In this document: piece by piece, positions 1 through 12,100 of the stretch
Layout: the number at the start of each line of letters is the position of its first letter
Numbering within the stretch: position 1 is the stretch's first letter
Made by a program: the position numbers and the translations under genes
Origin: Typha latifolia
Lineage: Eukaryota > Streptophyta > Magnoliopsida > Poales > Typhaceae
Reading direction: 5' to 3'
DNA: 64,000 nucleotides
NCBI GenBank assembly: GCA_019914945.1
Contig: CM034099.1
Span: forward strand, 3,968,001-4,032,000
Notes under the pieces: generated by a model
Seen by the model: the letters and a program-made list of their open reading frames with translations, nothing else
What the model was told of the DNA's origin: nothing
The model's database searches: none

Positions 1-671
1 TCTTAAAATAATCCCTTTCTTTGCTCCATTTGGGGCATGGCTCAAGCTTAAGCTCCAATATAATTGTTAAGATTAGTCAGGCTTGTAGTGATCATGTCAA
101 ATTAAGAAATATGTAGAGCTCCGTGACTAAGCAGATAGCACTCATTCTAATATAAAGCCTAGCAAAAAAGGATTAGATCAAACCAGATAGAATAAATCAA
201 TGAACATGAATAAACACCAAAGATCACAATAATTTAATGGAGGCACAAGTGAAAAAAGTTGGAAAATTCCTTCTAAATGTCACACAGGAATTAGGATAAA
301 TTAATGGTCCTCACTCCTTAGGAGTTCTATAACATGTAGCTATATAAATGTATCTTTCAGCATTTTGTATACAAATATCCCTTTAAAGAGTGTGATTAAT
401 ATCTCTAATGATTAAAAATAACTAAACTTTAGAACAAGAATACCCCACGATCATCTTCAAGGTCAATATTGTATAGCAATGTCTTACAAGTTGTGTCACA
501 CTTTACAGATAATAGTTACCCATTATTTTCCCAATAATTCTCTGTTTAAACTTTTAAAATATGCATAGAAAGAAAAGCAATCTTCAGGAACAAATGACTG
601 GAGCAACTAAACCCTTTCTTAATTGAAGTACCTTGTTAGCATATCTAATTTCATACAATCAGAAGATTTAC
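1..671 (-). other. APM1: APM1 intron, cut by the window edge
   Basis: No coding similarity to the next part of M1 aminopeptidases is visible here. The donor GTAAATC lies immediately left of the exon ending at 672, so this stretch is the start of the following intron and the rest of the gene lies outside the window. The sequence is AT-rich with no recognisable mobile element. Confidence 0.7.
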
Positions 672-3600
672 CTCAATAGGATGTGATTCAGCAAGTCCAT
701 CCAGCTTGAGGCCCGATGATGTCTCATCAAGAAATTGAGTCCATATATTCCATTCAGGAAACAAAGCATCTACTGCTAAATAGCTCACCTACCAAAGAAT
801 TGGAAAACACAGAACTACATATAAGCTTTCATGAAGCCATTTCAACCTCTAATGATGAAAAAAAGATGAAATTTATTACCCATGACGCAAACCCCTCATT
901 TAGCCACAAATGCGTCCACCATTCCATTGTCACAAGATTCCCAAACCATTGGTGGGCCAACTCGTGTGCTACAGTAATTGCCACCTAAACAAGGAATATC
1001 AAAGTTGATCAACACCCTGAAAATTTCTGCTCATTGTTAAGCTAATAAGATAACGTTAAAGCAAGAATTGAAAAGATTAAAAAGATAGATACTTTGATTA
1101 CACAGAAAGCATAAGAAATGAAATGAAAGAAATCATAGTTCAGTATAGATCACCGATTGTTTGCTCATTGCTGACGACAGGCGATCATCATAAAGCAAAT
1201 ATGTTTCTCGATAAGTGATTAATCCATAGTTTTCCATAGCTCCAGCAGCAAAATCAGGAATTGCAATCATATCCAACTTGGGAAGTGGATAAGGCACAGC
1301 AAAATAACTGGGAGATAGAATAAACATTTGAATTAGTGACCAGTGGTCAGCGACATCCAATGGAAAGAAAACAAAATAACTTTGAATAAGATAATTAAGA
1401 GAAAATTATAAATAACACCCTACATTTAAGCTTTCTTATAAATAAAATCCTCTCTTTTCATTATTTATAAATAAAGACTCCTATTTACCAACTGCGCAAC
1501 ACCTTGAGTTAAGTCTAAGTTAACTAGAACCTAAAGAATGGAATAAAAATATTTTGTCCATTTTAAGAAATATCTTTATATTTTCTAAATTACTCTTATC
1601 TCACTCCTCTAATATAAAACAACAGTAATTTTAGATCTGTTGACTTTGTGAGATTCGGTATTTGGATGCGGTTTTAGTGTTTTAAAATTTTCATTTGATC
1701 TATGTTGTTGGAAATTAGTGATTTCGTTTGTCCCCAAGCTGTTTTGCAGACTTAATCGCTTCTATAATTAAGCTAGCCTGATAGTCAAGTTAAATTATAT
1801 CTATATATCAAACGGTAAGGTGTGGCTTGGTAATTTTTAGCAACTAGAATGCTTTATTTGTAAACAATGAAAAGGGAGGCTTTATTTGTAGTATAGTCAA
1901 AATGTAGAGTGTTGTTTGTAATTTTCTCGATAATTAAACATCACAATTCTACCATATAACAAAATCTAAATTAAATAAATTCTTTGAAACAATTTTAATA
2001 GTATGAAGAAAAATAACTATGGTGTAGTTGGTGCAATAAGAAATTATGAATTACGTCAATTGCTGTGCAAATAAAATTTATTCTCGCTAAAGGATATCAA
2101 ATACGAGTGGTTACTCTTTGTAGAGATCCAATGTCTTGACAGCAACACCCAATGCAAATTTTCCTTGATCACGCTTACCAATCTGAGTGTATACACGAAC
2201 TTTGGTGCCTAAAAAATTGACAATATATGCACAAGCAAATGGTCACTAAAGAGATGACTGCATTTTGAAGGAAGAAAAGGGAAGTAGGTCGAAAGAATAG
2301 GTGAGGTGTATCCAGTCATAGTGTCATACCATCTGGCATTATATCTTCTATAAAGTCAAACAAACCAACAACAATAGCCACCAAATAAGTTGACATAACC
2401 GGTGATTCAGCAAAAGAGAGAATCTTGTCAAGTCCATCAACCTTCTCGTGGACAATTGGCATACAAGACAATGCTACCAGGTCGGACGGAACTTCCATTG
2501 TTATCTTGAATGTAGCCTGAAGACATCATGAAAGTAGAAGAATAAGATAGAATCAAGGGCAAATGTACATGATCATCAAGCCATAATACTTGGATTCTTA
2601 CTTTAAGTTAGAACCTGCTTTTATTTTTTAGCAGAGTTCCAGCCAATATATGACCACTTAATTTTTTTCAATAGCTACAAGTACAAAAAAAAGTAAACAC
2701 ATATACTTGTGATAAACCAGTTTTATAGTTCATTTTTTACATTCTAATCAAGACCTAATGGAGAGCCATTTCTAATGATTTACATGAATTCTTCATTTGC
2801 TATAAATTATGGTTCCTCTGAATAGGAAAAGGTTCTCCATTCCATTAAATTCTGACTTTGACAATTCTCATTTCAAGAAGAATATCACTCAAATGATCCG
2901 CACATCATAACTTGCAAAAAAAAGAAATAATAAATGGTTACAAAGGGGTCTAAAACTAAATTATGGTAAAAGAAGCAAGGACAAGCAAATATATTGAAAA
3001 TTTTGTAACATTCTACTAATTCCCAAATAAGTAAAATGAAGACCTTAAATGCAGGCTCATCCCAACATGGAAAGCAGCGCCTAGCATCAGCAGATTCAAA
3101 CTGTGTCACTGCCATATTTCTAGTCTCCCCATTGTATTCATACTTACTGCATAACAAATCACAGCATCAAACCAAAAGCATAAGACAAACTTTTAATAGA
3201 AAAAAAAAAGTTTTTTCTGGCTATCGCCGCCTATATGTTAGCCTTATTGCAGAAAACCTCCTTTTATATATTAACAGATGGAGTTCAACCCTTTTAAGTG
3301 TGCTTGTTATAAAAAAGAACCATCTGCCCTTTTATTTTTTATAATATGAATATAGCATCCTATACTTGAGCACCTACCAGTCTGAACCTTGCATTCTCTC
3401 TATTTGCATATGCCACGTTTTGCCTTTTAGCTCATTGATAAGGCATTGCATGATCAGCTTGTCACATGTTCGACGAAAGAAGTAGGAAACCTTATTGACT
3501 TGTTCGACGAAAGAAGTAGGAACACTTATTGACTAACTTCGTTAGCGTGGAGGATATGTGAAAGCAGAAAGACGAAATGGAATTAGCCAAAGTAATTAGA

Positions 3601-4323
3601 TTATTCTGGATCATTTAGTTAATTTCTTTTTGCATTTAACCACGAATATGATTGCAATTGAAGGCAATCGAGCTTTTATTGTTATCCGTAGAGGTTAGCT
3701 TCCTCGACAAGCCGGTTCATCATCTTGTCCCTGTATTTGTTGTCTTTCCAGTTTCTGAGTATAACAGTGCACTTTAATAAATATATGAAATACAGTTTTT
3801 TTGTGTTAAAATGAAACTAAAATATGCAGTTGGTGCTATTAGAAACCCATATATATATATAACGATCAAACCTTCTGTAAAATCCCCTCATCTTGTCGTT
3901 TAGGGTTCCCGTAAACTCAATCGTCACAATCCCCTCTCCAATCGGAAGAGCTCCAAGAAATCCCAGGACCAAAATCTCATCTTCCTCCACCAAAATAATC
4001 TCCGAAGGCCGGATCTCCTGCAAGAAAAAACTTCAAAGATAGAAATTTCACAACGAAGACGAATACAATCTGCTACGATCCTCAATTACCTGATCCGACT
4101 TGTGGTTCTTGAAGCGCACGGAGTCGCGATCAATGGCGAGATCGGCGGCATTGAGGACGAGGAAGCGCGTCTCGGCGACAACCTCGACGGCGATCAACAC
4201 GGTTCCCGAGAAGACGCAGGCGGAGAGATCGGGCTTGATGAAGAGATCGTAGCGGCGAGGGAATGCGAACTTGGGGAGGCGAGCTTGGTTCTTGAATTGT
4301 TCCCAGCTCTCGTTCATTGCCAT
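672..4323 (-). CDS. APM1: Aminopeptidase M1 (M1-family zinc metallopeptidase), 5' half, eight exons
   Basis: M1 enzymes remove N-terminal residues from peptides; Arabidopsis APM1 is a membrane-associated member linked to auxin-carrier trafficking. Exons on the minus strand: 4090-4323, 3872-4017, 3044-3146, 2330-2516, 2115-2208, 1154-1307, 880-984 and 672-788. They keep one frame for 380 residues, and the gene continues beyond the left edge. Exon 1 opens [19 protein letters not shown]. Exon 3 carries [23 protein letters not shown]. Exon 6 carries the substrate-binding GAMEN motif. Exon 7 carries the zinc site HELAH followed by the NEGFA glutamate motif. Catalytic residues visible so far are intact. 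Introns over 300 nt (1308-2114, 2517-3043, 3147-3871) hold nothing I recognise. The ATG at 4321-4323 is used; an internal ATG two codons on is an alternative. A truncated copy of exon 1 survives near 32.65-32.71 kb. Confidence 0.93.
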
Positions 4324-6270
4324 CTTGTTTCGCTCGCTATCTTCGCTTCTCGTGTTCCGCCAGTGGAACTCCTCGGTTTTACGTGTTCAAATTTGGCAAC
4401 TACTGAGTTTTTGACCAAACTAGTAAATTATTTCTCCCGAACTGTAAAACTATTTTCTAAGTAGTACGAGTAGATTAATTAATAATACATTTAAAAACTG
4501 CTATGAAAATTATTGTCTTCGAAAAAGAATTTTTTTTCACCATTATTTTTATATAAAATACTTTTCGAGAAAGCGGTTTACATGCAATTTATAGATATTT
4601 TTATTATTTTTTGAGAAAGCTATTTATATATTATTATATAATCTATTTAAAATTAAAAAATTTGGAGAAGTTACGATCTTTATTTTAAAATTCGGGGCAG
4701 TTGGACGATGAAAATCACTACCCTCCCTAACTTTTTATTTTTTAATTTTAATTTCATTTTTTCTTTGATTAACTCAAAGTTCCTTCTTTTAACAACTTTG
4801 CCTTCTTTAAGATATCATAAATCGTTCTCATAGGTTCAGCGCATTTTTTGTCATTCCATCTAATAACCTTTTTTTCATATCTTCAAGTGAGAACCGCCAC
4901 TCGGCTCTACTGGCTTGTAAGTGTTCTTTGTCGATGATGGCTGGGCCAGCAGAGCTGTGCCAGACCTTTTGGAAGAGGGAACTGGAATGCACCCTTTAGG
5001 GCCTGAGCTTCGTGATCCCATTTGAGAGTGTTCTCTGCCTACAGTGAGTCAAGCAATTGAGGAGGAGGTCATGGCACAGGCTCAATGGGGGAAGCCATGG
5101 AGGAGTTTTGTAGGATAGCCATCCCAAAAATCTCACTTTTGTTACTAAATCATTGAATTATGTATGTGTGCTTCACTGCCTAATCCACACTGTCATCGCC
5201 TAGCAGTACTTTTGCTATATTTTATGTGATTTTTTAAAGTTTGATACAATATTTCTTTATTTTAGTTTTGATGTTCGTCAAGTAGTTTAAAATGTCTCCT
5301 ATTTTTCTTTACCTATGAAGTTTATATATATATATATATTTGAAATGAAAAAAAGAAAACCTTTCGACTATGGATTGTTCCTTAAAAAGGAAAAATAAGG
5401 TTATTCTGGGCAAAAATTATCTCAAGATGTATCACAAAATGTTGACACTATTGTTGAGGGATAATTTGCAAATATTCCGCTTTGTAAGCGGTGGACCAAA
5501 AGTGAATTTTCCTTATAAATAACGGCTATCTTGGTGTTGCCAAAAAATAATAGATTGTCTATAATTAGGGGTGCTCATTGAGCTGGGTTCGGACTAAAAA
5601 AAATAAGCCACCAACGGGACAAAACCTCGAGCTGGGCCGGGCTTGAGGTAATTAGCCCAAGCAGTGGAAGTGGGATTGTGGGGTTGAAGGAAAGGAAGCC
5701 CAAAAATGAGAGACGTACGTATAGGAGGGAATACGAGGGGAAACTGGGAAGAGGAGGAGAAGGTAGGATCTGTATTACATACTATAAAGAGTCCCACGGT
5801 CATCTATCTAGACAGCACATCAGATATTCAAATCCCACAGGTGATCTCTATCAGAAAAAAAATCAGATAATATGAGAGTGTATGTTACATCCAACAAATT
5901 TTGGGCACAAAATAACTCAGACTCAATTACTATAACATCAAAATTTTAGATAACAAAACAAAGCTTAACTTTAATGAGGGCCACTATTTGGTACTTTAAT
6001 TACTTTACAATACAATGGAAAGCAGTAAACAGACTAAACTTGTGCATGCAGAACCCACTGGAGTGATTAAAAAAAACCTGGGATTTTCTCAATAGTAGCT
6101 CATGGCTTATGACCCTAAATTAAAATACAAGAAAAACAAAAAAGGGGGAAGAAAACAATCAATCAAATCAACAAAGAAAAGGAGAAACTAACGAATACGC
6201 TGGCCTGAGGAATAGAATCATATAGCATGTACATAATGGGACAACCGTATAAAAGTGAAGAGAGGACCAA
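4324..6270. other. Intergenic: APM1 promoter side and myosin A 3' end
   Basis: About 1.9 kb with no convincing gene. 4324-4480 is the APM1 5' flank. An (AT)n tract lies near 5325-5340. 5570-5660 is rich in GGGC/GCCC words of a type common in plant dispersed repeats, but I see no termini. From about 5990 to 6270 the sequence resembles 33.62-33.92 kb downstream of myosin B, for example the runs around 6077-6125 and 33692-33760, so it is the transcribed 3' end or 3' flank of myosin A. The stretch 4910-5110 reads like a decayed GC-richer fragment of unknown origin. Confidence 0.6.
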
Positions 6271-9117
6271 TTATGAGAATCCGTACTCCCTTCTCTTCAG
6301 CAAAAATGCAAAGCCTGGATTCTCACGGATCACTGATGGTAAATCAGCATCCGCTATCTCAGTATCTTTGACTGATTTGGACATGTCATCCACCGAAAAT
6401 GGAATGCTGCATTCAACAAAACAAGAACGCATTTGTACTTTATTTTTCCGTGTGGTCTTGAATCTAGAGTTGATCTTAGCGTAATCTCTAAAGAAAGTTT
6501 AACCTGGAATCGTCATCCAACATAAAAGAACTGCTCACTCCATTATTTGACTCCTCAATCAACATAGCTCTCATGCCCGAGATGACCTGTATATAGAGGC
6601 AAACTTAGATAGGAATACATGGCACTTTAAAGAGAACACATTCTTAAAGGAGATTCATTTAGTATAACTTACATCTGATGAAATAGTATTTGTCCCATAT
6701 TTGTCATCCCAATACATGGTACAGATTCTGTATAATTGTTGTACGCTGAGGACCTGAGAAAATTGTACAGTCAGTTAAGTTATCGGGGTCGTAGCTAGAT
6801 GAAAGAGTTTGATTATTTACTAGACGAAATAGTACATACTGGGGAAAGATCACTAATTATCTCGTTCAAAGACTTTGTGGGCTTTTGATGACTTGCCTGT
6901 TAAGTGGGAAGAGTTGATTTATTGCTCAAGTAGTGTTAGATTAATAATAAAGTGACTTATTCAATTAAATTTGGTGTACAGAATAATCATGACATACCAA
7001 GAACCCGACAGCCTGCCTGATATGATTTAACTCAACCAAGGCTGAACCTGCATACTGTATCCAAATAAGTATTAGCTAACGGCCTTCAGAATGAATTTCT
7101 TGAAATTATAGAATAGATGTTAACTTCTTCAGTTGCACCGTAGCACCAACGTTCCAACTCATCCAGTCCAGCTTTAACATACACCCCATTGCTAAATGAA
7201 CAGCACTCACGCCTCAAAAGAAGGCTACAGGACAGAAAAGAGTATTACCCTAGTCTTAACGCAAAAGTATCTAATTACTATGGAGACGTAAGGTAAGGGG
7301 GTAAACATGTACCTGTTAAATAATTGGACATTAATATATGAAAATATTTGAGTAAACACCTTGCGGACTAAAATAGGAGGAACCTGAAAGGTTGAAGGCA
7401 TTAAAACGTTGAATTTAATTCTTTCTCAAGGACTATAAAAATATGGGATTTATTACTTTAGGGCTTACATAATTGGCTCTTAGTATCTTCAAGTGGTTGG
7501 TTAAACTCTTTACAATGCTCTGCCAGCTTGCAGTCAAAGTTTGTTGGCCAAAGGCGCTCGCATGCGACTGCGATCTTCTTAATGATCTTACACGGGATAT
7601 TCTTGGTGCCTGCAAATTCTGCGAAATTTGACAAATTTCTCAAGAAAGCTGTAAATAATTGTGGATCCTTCTGTCATTGTGTGTTCTCTCATGAATATTT
7701 AGGACCTATGGCAATACCTGGATGCACGAACTAAGCAATGGAGATATCTCTTTCTTGAGGTTGTCTCTTATGATTCCATATATCTTTTCAAGGAGATCTG
7801 TAAGTTGCTGCTTGAAGACCTGAGCTGGATATTTGGCTTCAAATTTGTGCAAGTTGCTTAGTCGACCACTACGAAAAGGAATCTCAGTGCTTTGAGGTGA
7901 AACTCCAATTCCCTTGCATAGTAAAAGGAGGTTAGTGAATTATGGAAGCTGAGTATACGCATATACATATCTACATATGCATATACATATCCACATATGT
8001 ATATATAGTTCTTATGCACTAACAAAATGAGAATTTTTATGCTCTTGAGACATTCCCTACCATAGAAGCTGAAGATCTCAGCCGTTGTAGAGTGCCACCA
8101 ACTTTCATCGCCCGTTGCAAGAGCAGCAACAATATAGATGAATTGGATAGCCAATATGCTAATATAGCAATATTATTCTGGGCCTTCAAAGAGAAGTCAA
8201 TTTATATTGTTTCAGCATCAAGAGGCAGATAGTGACCTTTTATACATTAGCTCCAAAGAAGTATTGCATTATTGAGATTACTTGATAAAATTTATTCCAA
8301 GTTCAGTAATAAAAAGGTGAAGTGTCAATTTTTAGTCAATGCCGTGATTAGATATCAAAGACAAATCTCAGCACTAAGGAAAGAATGTTTGATACCTCTA
8401 TTGCCAAGGTTATTGTTTGAATTATTCTGTCAAAGACACTAGTCCTTTCAACTTCAAATGATCCCCAATGAAGGAGACATTTGTATATGAGACAAGCAGC
8501 AACAGGTTTACCACCAGAGAACCCAAGATCTTTAGAAATGCAACTGATCAACAAGTCTTGGTTTTCCTGCAGTAGTAAACTCATCGAAGATGATAAATGG
8601 CTAAAAGGATCATATACAGTTTCTTGAGAATCACATGTGATAATGATATAGACTTCTTTCAGTGTGTTGTGGGGAGGATAGATATACCTGCTGCATCCCA
8701 TTAAGTGATCCTTTTGATTTCTCCTCTGTTTCAAAGCCTCTAGGAGTCTTATCCTACAATTGTTTTTCATGACAAGAGAGTATCGAAACATTATATTGAA
8801 TTTCTAGATGTAACAAACCAAAAATGAATAGAACTAATTGATTGAACTTACAAAAGAAGGTTTAGTTTTGTCATTTGGTACATTTCCATTCTCTGAAGTT
8901 TTCTGTTAAGACAAAATATAGCAGCTTGTATCCATAAATATAGATCAGCAAGAACAGCACATAGGAATAAAAAAAAGTCCCTATAATATACAAAAGTACC
9001 TGGATATTTGTTGCCTTAGGACGTGCAGCTGATGATTTAGCAGTTGGTGAAGGTGAGATTGCCTGCTGACGAAGTAATTCATTCTCTGAGTCCAAATTGG
9101 AGGCTTCTTCTTGCAGC
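6271..9117 (-). other. Myosin A tail exons (globular cargo-binding DIL region)
   Basis: Exons in transcript order: 9000-9117, 8852-8902, 8688-8753, 8396-8566, 8061-8183, 7718-7912, 7469-7609, 7313-7383, 7125-7224, 6998-7054, 6840-6896, 6673-6753, 6504-6586 and 6271-6406 (stop TAA 6271-6273). Landmarks match plant XI tails: SENELLRQQ at the start, then [110 protein letters not shown], and a final [18 protein letters not shown]. Copy B ends four residues earlier, after KRKE. Phases are consistent throughout (1,464 nt including 14 nt from the last array exon). Confidence 0.88.
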
Positions 9118-12100
9118 CTGTGTTCATGAAGGAAAGATGAAAACTGTTACCTCAATTTAAGAAGGATAAAGATTAGGATTTAGAATTATAGTTGGTGCCA
9201 CACAATTTGGTTTATCTAGGTGACAAGCAATCCAGCATGACACTTGGATAATTGTAACAAAAACGAAAATAATAATGTTAAAGTACAACAAAAAAAACCT
9301 TTCTATAGTATTTTGAAGCTGATCAATTTTACTCTCAGCATCTTCAGATTTCTTGAGTAATTGTACATTTCTCTGTTGAGCTTCGGCAAGTGCTTTCTTT
9401 GTTGTATCAGTTGCTTGTCTTTCTGAGAGCAATGAAACCTGCCATGATAGCAAGTTGTTGATGAGCATAACCATATTTATACATGCCTTTGATGGTTTTG
9501 CTCCTATTTAGTTATTCCAGCCTTACTTGAAGTTGATTGATTTTTCTTTCGGCATTTTCAGATTTCTCGTGCAATCGTTTTTTTCGTGCCAGAGTTTCAG
9601 TGAGTTCTCTCTTGGCTGCATCAGTTGATTGTCTTTCTGATAGCAACATATCCTGTCATGATAGCAAGATGTTGACTAGAATCACTATAATCATGCCATG
9701 AGAAATTTATTTTTAGTTATTTTCAACTATTTCTTGAAGTTGAAAATAGTTTCTTGCAGCATATTCAAATTTCTCAGATGATTATTTATTTCTCACCTGA
9801 GCTACGGCAAGTGCTTTCTTGGCTGCATCGGTTGCTTGTCTTTCTATGAGAAACAAAGCCTATCATGATAGTAAGAAGTTAACATTAATCACCTTATTCT
9901 ATTGGTGCCTTATCCTGATATATTAGCTTTTATTCTGTTGGTTCAGCCTTACTTGAAGGTGCTCAATTTTTCTCTCAGCATCTTCAGATCTTCTAATTAA
10001 TTCCCTATTTCTCTCCCAAGCTTCAGCAAGTTCTTTCTTGGCTGCACCAGTTGATTGTCTTTCTGATAGGAACAAAGCCTGTCATGATAGCAAGTTAATA
10101 AATAATAAGCATCATCAGCTCATGCCTTCTCTTGATTACTTATTCTTATTTAATTAATTCAGTCTTACTTGAAGCTCATCAATTTTCTTCTGAGCATATT
10201 CAAATTTCAAACGTGCTTCTTCATTTCTTTCATGAGTTTCAGCAAGTGCCTTCTTGGCTGCATCAGTTGCTTGGCTTTCTGAAGTCAGCAAAGCCTATGA
10301 TCATAGCAAGGAGTCCATAAGCATCACCATGTTTCATATCAATCTTGACGTGATAGATAACTCTTCTGTAGTCAGTTCAAACTTACTTGAAGTTGATCAA
10401 TTTTTCTCTCATCGTTTTCAGATTTCTTGAGTAGTTCGTTATTTCTCACCTGAGCTTCAGAAAGATCTTTCTTGGCTGCATCAGTTGATTGTCTTTCTGA
10501 TAGAAATAAAGCCTGTCATGATAGAAAGGTGTTGAAGTAAATTTATGCCTTGTCTTAAGAGGTTACTTTTATTTAGTTAGTTCAGTCTTACTTGAAGCTC
10601 ATCAGTTTTTCTCTCAGCATCTTCTGATTTCTTGAGTAATTCTTTGTTTCTCTCATTAGCTTCAGCAAGGGTTTTCCTGGCTTCATCAGTTTCTTGTCTT
10701 TCTGATTGCAATAAAGCCTAACATGATAGTTAGGAATTAATGAGCATCACCTTATTCATTATTAATGCCTTATCTTGATAGTTTAGCTATTTTGCAAGTA
10801 GTGCAACCTTACCTGAAGCTGCCCAATTTTTCTCTCAGCATCTTCGTATTTCTTAGTTATTTCTTCATTTCTCTCCTGAGCTTCAGAAAGTTCTTTCTTG
10901 TCTGTCTCATTTGATTGCCTTTCTAATAATAATAAAGTCTGTCATGATAATAAGAGTTAATAAGCATCTCCATGTTCATGACTTATCTTGATAGATTACT
11001 CTTACTTAGTTCAGTCTTACCTGAAGCTCAGCAATTTTTCTCCCAGCATCTTCAGATTTCATTCGTGATTCTTCATTTCTCTCCTTAGCTTCATCAAGCG
11101 CTTTTTTGGCTGCATCAGTTGCTTGTCTTTCTGAGAGTAACAAACCCTGTCATGAACGAGATATTCATAAGCATCATTATAAGCATGCCGTAACTTGAGA
11201 TTAATGCTTAGGTAGTTAGTTCACCCCCTTACACTGTATCATTATTATATTGAGACTCATTGTAGAATCTTTTATTTAGACTGGTAAAGATAACAAGCTC
11301 GGCAATTATTTGTGGATTTGGGATTCGAAATGGTTGTAAGGACTTTAATCCAATTTCGAATTCAAAATTATGTTTATGTTTTATAATGTAGATTTTAGCT
11401 CCCAATGCCTAAATAAAAGGGTGTTACAAGTACAGAACAAAATCCTCCTACTCTCCTATTTCTTTCTTTTACTGTTGCTTGCCATCTTTCCCATCTCTAC
11501 TGACCTCCGCTGCAAGATATTCTACTTTATGCAAGGGAAGAAAAAGAATAACATTTATATACTTAAGCAATCTTAGTTAAGTAAAATAGTTATCAAAATA
11601 GTCAGTTAGTTTATTCACTAAATAAAATACTTGCAAAAAGGGATCAATGAAATGAGCTACATGTGAAAGAGGAAATTCAACCCCTTCTCAACATGGGAAG
11701 GAAACTGCAATATGTCACCTCTACTTGACCTAGATCTACAGGCTTCTAGATATTTGTTTCTATCAGCTAAATTTCTCCTTTTAGCTCTGATTTGTGTATT
11801 GAGCAAGTAATATTAGATCAATTCTTATAGTGAGATGGCTGTCGATAGCAAGGTGTTGGCTGCAGCAGTAGCCTGTTTATGACAATAACAACCTGCCATG
11901 GGAGAGTATACTTGTTCAGTTAGTTTTGTCTTACTTGAAGCTCATCAATTTTTCTGTCAGCATCTTCTGATTTCTCAAGTAATTCTTTGTTTTTGACATT
12001 AGCTTCAGCAAGTGCTTTCTTGGCTTCGTCAGTTGACTGTTTTTCGGAAAGAACCAAGGCCTGTCAGGACAGCATGGTGTTGATAAGCATTTCTATATCA

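Noticed and set aside
4102..4464. 120-codon plus-strand open frame over APM1 exon 1
   Set aside because: It is the antisense shadow of the GC-rich APM1 first exon, which has a clear homologue on the minus strand.
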